The notes under the pieces were generated by a model. The model ran no database searches and was not told the DNA's origin. It saw nothing but the letters and a program-made list of their open reading frames with translations. From Lujinxingia vulgaris (GTDB lineage Bacteria; Myxococcota_A; Bradymonadia; Bradymonadales; Bradymonadaceae), in the NCBI RefSeq assembly GCF_007997005.1, contig NZ_VOSL01000025.1:70001-134000 (forward strand): a stretch of 64,000 nucleotides of DNA. The letters run 5' to 3'. Positions 51,410 through 58,102 of the stretch are shown piece by piece. Made by a program: the position numbers and the translations under genes. Position 1 is the first letter of the stretch; each line of letters opens with the position of its first letter.

Positions 51410-53118
51410 GCACCGTGAACACGAAGACGACACAGATCGCCTGCCTGCTGGCAGGAACCTTGCTCTTGAGCCCGCTCGGCTGTGGTCCCGATGAGGCCAC
51501 GCCCCGTGTCCAGGTCAGCCTCTTTGGCTGGGGCCCCACCCTTCAGGGCGGGGAGGGGTTTGTGACGGGCATGCCAGCCTACGAAGGCGCCCAGACGGTC
51601 CGCATCAAGGTGACCCAGCCGATGGATCGGCGGGTCCTCTCGCAGAGCACCTTTGATTTCGCCGCGCGCAGCGCGTCGATGCCCGAGATCACCTATGGCG
51701 AGCGCCTGCGCCTGGATGTGGAGGTCTTTGATGCCTCCAACAACCTGCTGGCTGCCGGCGCCACCCCGATCTTCACCTTCCAGGCCGGAAGTCCGCTGCG
51801 GAACTTCCGGGCGATGGTGGCGCCGGTCGACGAGGCATCTCCGGTGGGCTCGTTGATCCTGGACAGTGAGACGCAGCAGACCCAGTTCGTGCAGAGCGCC
51901 TTTGACTATCGCGGTGAGACCCGCGACTGGCTCGGGCGCATCGGGCATGCCTCGGCGACGACCTCGGATGGCGAGGTGCTGATCGTCGGCGGCGGCAACC
52001 CGGGGAGCTTCTACCAGCCCTTCACCACCCCGAACCTCACCGAGGTGTACGACGACATTCAGGTCTTCTCGCCACAGACCGGCTACTTCACCAGCCTGGC
52101 TCAAGACGACGCCGCCGAAGCGGTTGGCGTGCTGGGTCGCGACAAGCTCGCCGAGCCGCGCGCCTTCCATACGGTGACGCCCCTGGGGGATAAGCGCTAC
52201 CTGGTTGCCGGCGGGTTTACGCTGCGCGACGGCGTGGTGCGGCCGGTCGACTCCCTGGAGCTCATCGATCTGAATGAGGCGCCTGGCACCCGCGTGCGCA
52301 GCATTGTGGACTTCAACGGCAACGCCATTCGCCTGGCGACGCCGCGTGCGCATCACACCGCAACGCGCCGCACCTCCGACGGCGCGGTGGTCATCGCCGG
52401 CGGCCTGGGTCGCGACAATGCGGTGCTCAACACCTTTGAGGTCGTCAATGTGCAGGCCGCTCAGGTGAGCTCCGGCCTGCAGATGACCGACGCGCGCGTG
52501 GGTCATACCGCGGTCTTGCTGCGCGACGGACGCACGGTGTGGTTGGCCGGAGGACGCAGCGCAAGCCAGGTGCTCGCGAGCTCCGAAGAGATCGTGCCGA
52601 CCGAAGCCAGCTCGGTCACCACCGAGAGCGTGCTGCTGAACATGGCGCGTTTCGGTGCCTCCGCGCGCCGCATCAGCAGCGGGGGAGGGGATCTGGTGAT
52701 TGTGATTGGCGGTTTCACCGGCCTGACCGATGGCGGCACCGCCAACTTTGAGGTGGGCCGGCCGCAGCAGGGCCAGATGCTCAGCGAGAGCACCTGGCGC
52801 ATCAACGAGGCGCGTGGCGCAGCCTCGCTGGTGGAGCTTCCCCAGAGTGGCGACCTGCTCATCATCGGTGGCGTGGGGCCGGGGCGCCAGCACGTGAACA
52901 ACGCCGAGCGCCTGACCTTCCAGGGCCTCACCGCCGTGCCCCCCTTCAACGTGAACGTGCTGGGTGATTTGCACCAGGAGCGCTTCGGCTTCACCGCGGA
53001 TGTTGCGTCGAACGGACGCGTTCTGATCACCGGTGGCATGAGCCGCACCAACAACAACGTGGCGCGCCACGACGCCGAGTATTTCAACGCCTACGACCCG
53101 GTGCGTCCGCCCCTCTGA
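51406..53118 (+). CDS. Kelch-repeat beta-propeller lipoprotein
   Basis: This protein of 570 residues starts at a GTG (51406) with GGAGG upstream, overlapping the PEGA gene stop in GTGA. The signal ends in LLSPLGC, a likely though not ideal lipobox. Seven Kelch-type blades can be recognised by a hydrophobic strand ending in Gly-Gly, for example VLIVGGGNPG, RYLVAGGFT, VVIAGGLG, TVWLAGGRS, LVIVIGGFTG, LLIIGGVGPG and VLITGGMS, so a seven-bladed propeller is likely. An N-terminal beta-domain precedes it. Together with the PEGA protein it probably forms an envelope complex. A strong terminator follows. Confidence 0.9.
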   Translation: MSTVNTKTTQIACLLAGTLLLSPLGCGPDEATPRVQVSLFGWGPTLQGGEGFVTGMPAYEGAQTVRIKVTQPMDRRVLSQSTFDFAARSASMPEITYGERLRLDVEVFDASNNLLAAGATPIFTFQAGSPLRNFRAMVAPVDEASPVGSLILDSETQQTQFVQSAFDYRGETRDWLGRIGHASATTSDGEVLIVGGGNPGSFYQPFTTPNLTEVYDDIQVFSPQTGYFTSLAQDDAAEAVGVLGRDKLAEPRAFHTVTPLGDKRYLVAGGFTLRDGVVRPVDSLELIDLNEAPGTRVRSIVDFNGNAIRLATPRAHHTATRRTSDGAVVIAGGLGRDNAVLNTFEVVNVQAAQVSSGLQMTDARVGHTAVLLRDGRTVWLAGGRSASQVLASSEEIVPTEASSVTTESVLLNMARFGASARRISSGGGDLVIVIGGFTGLTDGGTANFEVGRPQQGQMLSESTWRINEARGAASLVELPQSGDLLIIGGVGPGRQHVNNAERLTFQGLTAVPPFNVNVLGDLHQERFGFTADVASNGRVLITGGMSRTNNNVARHDAEYFNAYDPVRPPL

Positions 53119-53154
53119 GCGGGGACGGCTACGCAAAACCTCAGGGTTAAGATG

Positions 53155-53196
53155 GCCCGGTTTGCCGACGTGTTCGGTAAGCCGGGCTTCTTTTTT
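53155..53196 (+). terminator. Terminator of the PEGA/Kelch operon
   Basis: GCCCGG (53155-53160) pairs with CCGGGC (53182-53187) and the stem continues inward (TTGCCGA with TCGGTAA, one wobble) to a 5-nt loop, followed by TTCTTTTTT. It lies 37 bases after the Kelch gene stop. Confidence 0.9.
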
Positions 53197-53326
53197 GTCC
53201 CGTTGGCCAGGGGAGGCCCGTGATTTGTGGCGGGTTCTGTGCGTCGGAAGGTCCCCCCGTTGACCGACCCGGCAGGGTGCGCACAACTTGAAGCTCACGC
53301 ATCAGTCACAAGCTGCAGGAGGTTCG

Positions 53327-54082
53327 ATGAAGTCGTTGTCGGGAAAGGTCGCTGTCATCACAGGGGCATCACGGGGCATCGGTCAGGCGTGTGCCGAGAT
53401 CTTTGCTTCAAAAGGGGCAAAGGTTGTGGTCTCCGACCTTCCGGACACCGGGGGCGAAGAGGTGGTCGAGGCGATCGAGCGGGCCGGCGGCAGCGCGCGT
53501 TTTGTCGCCTGTGACGTCACCGATTCAGAGCAGGTGGCCGCGTTGATGAGCGCCGCAGTGGACGCTTTCGGTAACCTGGATATCGGCGTCAACAATGCAG
53601 GTATCGGCGGAGCCCAGAAACCCACCCATGACTACACCCTGGAGGAGTGGCAGCAGGTACTCAACGTCAACCTCACCGGCCCCTTTTTGTGCATGAAACA
53701 TCAACTTCGCCATATGGTCCGCGCGCGCTCCGGGGCGATTGTTAACGTGGCCTCGATTCTGGGCGCGGTCGGGTTTGCGATGGCACCGGCCTATGTGGCC
53801 GCAAAGCATGGCCTGGTGGGACTAACGAAGACCGCGGCGCTGGAGTATTCGCACTACGGTGTGCGCATCAACGCAATAGGGCCGGGCTTTGTCGATACAC
53901 CCCTCATCCAGAAGATCAAAGACGATGAAAGCACCTACGAGGCGATCGTGGGGGCGCATCCCATCGGGCGTATCGCCAGGCCTGAAGAAGTGGCCCGTAT
54001 GGCGGCATTTCTGGCCAGTGATGAGGCGAGTTTTGTGACCGGGGGATACTACCCGGTGGATGGCGGTTATCTGGCTCGCTAA
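53327..54082 (+). CDS. Short-chain dehydrogenase/reductase
   Basis: This 251-residue SDR enzyme has the cofactor motif TGASRGIG, NNAG, the catalytic Tyr and Lys in YVAAKHG and the Ser in VASILG, and ends with the family tail GGYYPVDGGYLAR. The family reduces or oxidises sugar, keto or steroid-type alcohols with NAD(P); the Asp in VVSDLP after the second strand suggests NAD preference. GGAGG lies 4-8 bases before the ATG at 53327. The substrate is unknown. It is not clearly linked to either neighbour. Confidence 0.95.
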   Translation: MKSLSGKVAVITGASRGIGQACAEIFASKGAKVVVSDLPDTGGEEVVEAIERAGGSARFVACDVTDSEQVAALMSAAVDAFGNLDIGVNNAGIGGAQKPTHDYTLEEWQQVLNVNLTGPFLCMKHQLRHMVRARSGAIVNVASILGAVGFAMAPAYVAAKHGLVGLTKTAALEYSHYGVRINAIGPGFVDTPLIQKIKDDESTYEAIVGAHPIGRIARPEEVARMAAFLASDEASFVTGGYYPVDGGYLAR

Positions 54083-54122
54083 GGGCGCAGCAACGCCCGC
54101 TGCCTTCATCGCAACAACACCA

Positions 54123-55082
54123 TCATTGAGGTTGGCGCAGGACCGAGAAGTGCTCGATGATCGCCTGTGCGCTTAGGTAGGCCGGCCAGTTGTCGCGGTC
54201 GCGCTGACGCAGGTGCCGGTCGAACGCGTCGAGATCAGTGTCCCCGATAGGGGTCGGCGCGATGTAGTTCAGCAGTGAGATGGCGTCACCCTGAACGCCG
54301 TCGGGCAGCGAGGCTGGCGAGTTCTCACTCGATCCCCAGTTCCATACCACATTGCTTTCGGCGGTGACCCCGGTGGTGTTGGAGATGGCACCGCTTGCGA
54401 AATCTTCCGTCGCGCTGTCGAGAGGATCCACGCTGTGGATGACCACATTATCTCGCAGCACCGAGCCGGACACGCTTTTGGTATCAAGCCCCCAGCCTCG
54501 CGCGCCGATGTCGAACGCGACCTTGTTGCCGGCGATGGTCACAACGTTGCGCTCGACGAGCGATGGCGTGCCCGTGCCGGTGAAGTAGGCGGCGTTGTTG
54601 GCGATGAAGACGTTGTCCTGGACAATGCCGCCGCTGCGAACCTGGGCGCCGAATGAGGCGCCACGCGAGGAGATCGATCCGCGCAGCACCACGTTGGAGT
54701 TGTCCCCCTGAAGATAGAAGTTATGCGAGTACTTCGAGGGCGGCTGCGGCCCGGGGCCAGCCTCCGGATCGTAGCCGGGCTGCCACCCGTTGGTATCGGC
54801 ATAGCATTCGTCGATGAAGATGCCGTCGACGTTTGAGATGTACACCGCCGAGATCCGGTTCTCATGGGTGGCACGCCAGTCTTCGGCCTCGTCGACGGGC
54901 TCGCCGAGATGAGCATCCAGCAGCATGGAGCGGCGCAACGTGATGCCCCGATGAGCCTCTTCGTCGGAGCCCTGAATCCGCGACTCGCATCCTTCGAAGA
55001 CGACGTTCTCGACGTAGAGGTTTGTGATCTTGCCGAGCACGTCGAGGCAGTTGAGGGCGTGCAGAGTTGACGCCGCTCCCAA
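54123..55082 (-). pseudogene. 5'-truncated, possibly frameshifted beta-helix protein gene
   Basis: The open frame encodes 319 residues of a right-handed parallel beta-helix, with Asn-rich turns and repeated patterns such as VFEGCES, VLRGSISSRG, NVFIANNAAY and NVVIHSVDP. The only start is a TTG just after an in-frame TAA (55089-55091), no ribosome binding site or signal peptide is present, and the chain begins mid-helix. In the adjacent minus-strand frame, ELTGIGSG just upstream looks like a normal N-terminal coil, so a one-base shift near 55060-55085 plus loss of the 5' end would explain the fragment. Intact relatives would be secreted. Confidence 0.65.
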
Positions 55083-55179
55083 TGCCTGTTAGCTCATCCG
55101 GCCTGCCTGACCCGTTCCCCCTCGCCAGCGGCAAGGGAGACGCCCACAGCCCAGTGCTATAGATTTTAAGGAGATGACC

Positions 55180-55362
55180 ATGGCTGAAGAGACCACCAAC
55201 GCGCCGGCCGACGGCGAAGCTACCAAGCTGAGCGGCGAAAAGATCATGTGCTTTGTGTCCAAGCAGATGGTGCCGATCGAAGATACCGTCGAGCTGGAAG
55301 TTCAGGAGCACAAGAAAGTTCGCGTGCTTCCGAAGTACATCAAGTACGACCAGGACGCGTAA
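55180..55362 (+). CDS. 60-residue protein of unknown function
   Basis: This small protein begins MAEETTNAPADGEATK and continues KIMCFVSKQMVPIEDTVELE, ending in a basic VRVLPKYIKYDQDA. The ATG at 55180 is chosen over the one at 55174 because AAGGAG lies exactly 6 bases before it. It has a single Cys, no membrane segment and normal codon use. A perfect terminator follows. The pattern CxxSKQxxP followed by a beta-rich acidic/basic end suggests a small adaptor, but I recognise no family. Confidence 0.8.
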   Translation: MAEETTNAPADGEATKLSGEKIMCFVSKQMVPIEDTVELEVQEHKKVRVLPKYIKYDQDA

Positions 55363-55402
55363 GGTTTGAGCCCGGCGCCCGGCGCCGGCTTCGCCTTCAG
55401 GA

Positions 55403-55432
55403 CCCGCTTCCCGCCAGGGAGGCGGGTTTTTT
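55403..55432 (+). terminator. Terminator of the 60-residue protein gene
   Basis: CCCGCTTCCC (55403-55412) pairs with GGGAGGCGGG (55417-55426) around a 4-nt loop, with one G-T wobble, followed by six T residues. It lies 40 bases past the stop codon. Confidence 0.9.
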
Positions 55433-55437
55433 GCTCT

Positions 55438-55626
55438 GTGGCACCTCATCCCCCATGTGGCGCCTCATTTTTCGTGTGCCACTTCATCCCCCCTGTGCCA
55501 CTTCATCCCCCCTGTGCCACTTCATCCCCCCTGTGCCACTTCATCCCCCCTGTGCCACTTCATCCCCCCTGTGCCACTTCATCCCCCCTGTGCCACTTTA
55601 TCCCCCCTGTGCCACTTTATCCCCCT
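55438..55626. repeat. Ten-copy 19-bp tandem repeat before the dcw cluster
   Basis: Units start at 55438, 55457, 55476, 55495, 55514, 55533, 55552, 55571, 55590 and 55609. The core unit is GTGCCACTTCATCCCCCCT; six adjacent copies (55476-55589) are perfect, the last two have TTTA instead of TTCA (the last is one C short), and the first two are diverged. The unit is not a multiple of three, and all three plus-strand frames stay open across it, so coding is very unlikely. It begins right after a terminator. Confidence 0.95.
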
Positions 55627-55702
55627 GAGAGTGTTTGATGCCGCTGTCGTCAACACGTTGGTGTACGTGTGCGTCGACGCGCCGATGGCGTTTGGGAGGC
55701 GA

Positions 55703-55730
55703 TCCCACCCTGCGCTCCCACCTTCTCCCA
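55703..55730 (-). promoter_or_regulatory. MraZ-box-like TGGGA repeats
   Basis: On the minus strand, TGGGA occurs at 55726-55730, 55716-55720 and 55703-55707. The first two are separated by exactly 5 bases, as in the TGGGN direct repeats bound by E. coli MraZ; the third is 8 bases on. They lie upstream of the promoter and in the reverse orientation, so the role is tentative. Confidence 0.45.
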
Positions 55731-55808
55731 CAGATCGCTTTTGCGGCGTTTTGTCAGGTATGAGGAGGTGTTCTTTTGTGTGTTAAGTTGTTGTTTTTAA
55801 AGGGTTAA

Positions 55809-55824
55809 TGGGTCTATTTTGGGG
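55809..55824 (+). promoter_or_regulatory. Possible second MraZ box pair
   Basis: TGGGT (55809-55813) and TGGGG (55820-55824) are two plus-strand TGGGN motifs, 11 bases apart, about 60 bases before the -35 box of the dcw promoter. The spacing is one base longer than in E. coli. Confidence 0.3.
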
Positions 55825-55882
55825 CTGATTGAAACTGCGGATCACCCACGTTCTATGCGGGTGAGCGCGTCAAATACTTTTC

Positions 55883-55911
55883 TTGACGGCGGATCCACCC
55901 ACCCCTATAGT
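55883..55911 (+). promoter_or_regulatory. Sigma-70-type promoter of the dcw cluster
   Basis: TTGACG (55883-55888) and TATAGT (55906-55911) are separated by exactly 17 bases. This is the best promoter match in the window and would start transcription about 130 bases before mraZ. The spacer contains a C-rich CCACCCACCCC, the complement of GGGTGGG, which might bind MraZ. Confidence 0.75.
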
Positions 55912-56052
55912 GCCCTCAGTGGGATGAATTCCCATCCGGTGGCACGAGGTGGTGGAGCACGCGTTGACCGGAACGCGCCAGGGACGGCGCGGCCGACGTT
56001 GAGATGGGTTCCATGGATGGAGAGTGGTTGGTGATGTGAGCCAGGTGTCGCG

Positions 56053-56511
56053 ATGTTTCGAGGTCAGTACGAACACACGATGGACGGGAAGGGGCGTATC
56101 AGCGTCCCGGCTCGCTATCGTGAGGTGCTGGCCGCAAACGATCCGACCGGCGAACATGCCGACCGCCTCATCTTGACGCGCACCTTTGAGCAATGCCTGG
56201 TGGTTTATCCCATGGACAAGTGGTTGGCCTTTGAGGAGAAGGTTCGTTCGCTCCCTCAGTTCAACCCCAGCGTCCAGCAGCTCAAGCGGGTCTACATCGC
56301 CGGAGCGGTGGAGTGCTCCATCGACAGCCACGGTCGGCTGTTGGTGCCGCAGGCGATGCGAGATTTCGCGCAGCTCGATCGGGAGTGTGTCTGGGTGGGC
56401 CAGCTCGACACCGTCGAGCTCTGGTCGCGGGCCAAGTGGGACGGCGCAGTCGAAGACGCGCTGGAGGACCCGCAGGCGCTCTCCGCGGCGATGTCGGAGC
56501 TCGGTCTTTAA
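56053..56511 (+). CDS. mraZ: Transcriptional regulator MraZ
   Basis: This 152-residue protein has two SpoVT/AbrB-type DNA-binding halves: MFRGQYEHTMDGKGRISVPARYR at the start and the second copy AVECSIDSHGRLLVPQAMRDF. MraZ forms a ring that binds upstream of its own operon and represses it. The ATG follows AGG about 8 bases upstream. It is the first gene of the division and cell-wall cluster, preceded by a strong promoter and candidate binding sites. A 227-base gap with no clear gene separates it from rsmH. Confidence 0.97.
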   Translation: MFRGQYEHTMDGKGRISVPARYREVLAANDPTGEHADRLILTRTFEQCLVVYPMDKWLAFEEKVRSLPQFNPSVQQLKRVYIAGAVECSIDSHGRLLVPQAMRDFAQLDRECVWVGQLDTVELWSRAKWDGAVEDALEDPQALSAAMSELGL

Positions 56512-56738
56512 GAACAGACCTTCGTCTTAACGCTCAAGGATGAGCGGACTGCGCATTGAGCGAGCGCGCGGTAAGACTCAGGGATGAGGAGGCCGGGAGC
56601 TTCAGGGATGAAGCCAGGGGCTGTGGCGCTCGTGAGAGCTCCGCATCCCAAGACGCCCAGGGAAGGGCGAGCCGTCCCGGCTATAAATATGAGCCGACGA
56701 CGTGGCGGCGTCCGTAGGTGCAGTCAGAGAGGTCGCCA

Positions 56739-57704
56739 GTGTCATCGAATCTTTATGCCAGTGAATACCACGCCCCGATCATGGTCGAGGAAGTGCTTCA
56801 CTGGCTCAATGTCATGCCCGGGGGGCTCTACGTCGACGGGACCGCCGGCGGAGGCGGTCACAGCGCGGCGATCCTGGATCGCAGCGCCCCGGATGGGCGT
56901 CTCATCGCCATCGATCGCGACCCGGAGGCGCTGAGCGCTGTGCGCGAACGTCTGGCCGAGGAGGCCGGCTCGCGCCTCACGCTCGTCAACGCCAACTACG
57001 CTCAGGCGGCCGAGATCCTCGCCGAACGCGGAGCGCTCGCCGACGGCTGGCTGGTCGATGCCGGCGTGAGCTCGCACCAGCTCGATGAGCCCTCGCGAGG
57101 CTTTAGTTTTCAGCAACCCGGCCCGCTCGATATGCGCATGGGGCCCGACGTGCCCACCCTGGCCGAGTATCTGGAGACGACCTCCCGCGAGGAGCTCGCC
57201 CGTGTGATCAAGGTCTACGGCGAAGTTCGCGGCTCCTGGGGTGTGGCCGGCGCCATTCTCGGGGCGTTCTCCCGCGGCGAACTCAAGACCACCACCGATC
57301 TTGCCGATGTGGTGGCCTCGAAGCAGCGCGGAGGCTCGCGCAAGATCCACCCGGCCACGCTCGTTTTTCAGGCGCTGCGCATCGCGGTGAACCGCGAGCT
57401 CGAGCATCTGGAGGCGGCCGTCCGTCAGATCCCGGATGTCGTCAAGCCCGGCGGTCGTGCGGTCTTTGTGAGTTTCCACTCCCTCGAGGATCGTATCGTC
57501 AAGCACACCTTCCGCGAGCTTGCCGACCCCTGCACCTGCCCGCGCGACTTTCCGCGCTGCGCCTGCGGCAAAGAGCCGCTGGTGGAGGTGCTCACCCGTC
57601 AGTCGGTGGTCGCAGGCGATGAGGAAGTTCAAACAAACCCCCGCGCCCGGAGCGCGCGTCTGCGCGCGATCGAGGTGTTGCCCCATCCACGCAGCGATGT
57701 GTGA
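56739..57704 (+). CDS. rsmH: 16S rRNA (cytosine(1402)-N4)-methyltransferase
   Basis: This 321-residue S-adenosylmethionine-dependent enzyme (formerly MraW) methylates C1402 in the decoding centre. The SAM motif is VDGTAGGGGHSAAIL; DAGVSSHQLDEPSRGFSF and VSFHSLEDRIVKHTF are specific family motifs. The start is a GTG at 56739 with GAGAGG 5-12 bases upstream; another in-frame GTG at 56718 lacks a ribosome binding site. The CTCPRDFPRCACG segment near the C-terminus holds four Cys, usual in the family. It is the second dcw gene. Confidence 0.96.
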   Translation: MSSNLYASEYHAPIMVEEVLHWLNVMPGGLYVDGTAGGGGHSAAILDRSAPDGRLIAIDRDPEALSAVRERLAEEAGSRLTLVNANYAQAAEILAERGALADGWLVDAGVSSHQLDEPSRGFSFQQPGPLDMRMGPDVPTLAEYLETTSREELARVIKVYGEVRGSWGVAGAILGAFSRGELKTTTDLADVVASKQRGGSRKIHPATLVFQALRIAVNRELEHLEAAVRQIPDVVKPGGRAVFVSFHSLEDRIVKHTFRELADPCTCPRDFPRCACGKEPLVEVLTRQSVVAGDEEVQTNPRARSARLRAIEVLPHPRSDV

Positions 57705-57715
57705 TCAGGAGTTGT

Positions 57716-58072
57716 ATGAAGTCTCATATCATTGGCGCGCTTCGCGATCTTCTGGAGGTCTCCAAAGTGCTGGTGCTCGTCGGGGTGCCCGGCGCGCTCT
57801 TGCTCTTCCATGTCTGGCAGGAGTATCAGATCACGCAGACCGGTTACGCGATCGCCGAGGTCACCGAAGAGCATCGCGAGCTGCTCGAGGAGCATAAGCG
57901 GCTGACCGTGGAGGCCAGCATGCACGGCCGCGCCGACCTGGTCGCGCAGACCGCCCGCGAGCAGTTCGGGCTGGAGCCGGCGCGCCCCGAACAGGTCATT
58001 GTGATCGACCTGGAAGCCGGAGATCGTCAGGAGCACGCCGCGCTCTTTGACGGGAGCACCGCGACGCGCTGA
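57716..58072 (+). CDS. ftsL: Cell division protein FtsL-like
   Basis: This 118-residue bitopic protein has a short cytoplasmic start, one membrane segment (about 19-35, VLVLVGVPGALLLFHVW), and a periplasmic heptad helix (TEEHRELLEEHKRLTVEAS), followed by AREQFGLEPARPEQVIVI, a tail typical of FtsL/DivIC. Sequence identity in this family is always low; the position between rsmH and ftsI is the main support. The start at 57716 has AGGAG 4 bases before it; the earlier in-frame GTG at 57701 does not. It recruits FtsI and FtsW at the septum with FtsB. Confidence 0.85.
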   Translation: MKSHIIGALRDLLEVSKVLVLVGVPGALLLFHVWQEYQITQTGYAIAEVTEEHRELLEEHKRLTVEASMHGRADLVAQTAREQFGLEPARPEQVIVIDLEAGDRQEHAALFDGSTATR

Positions 58073-58102
58073 CGCGCGCGATATCTGGCCGCCTGGAGCA
58101 CG

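Larger units (their letters stand above)
55627..56052. other. Upstream region of the dcw cluster
   Basis: These 426 bases hold no supported gene. They contain MraZ-box-like repeats at 55703-55730, possible plus-strand boxes at 55809-55824 and a good sigma-70-type promoter at 55883-55911. The stretch around 55785-55830 is distinctly AT-rich compared with the rest of the window. Confidence 0.6.

Noticed and set aside
55438-55626. CRISPR array
   Set aside because: The repeats are directly adjacent with no unique spacers, and no cas gene is present.
55248-55786. Three overlapping proline-rich plus-strand frames across the 19-bp repeat
   Set aside because: They exist only because a 19-bp unit without stop codons keeps all frames open; they lack ribosome binding sites and overlap a terminator.
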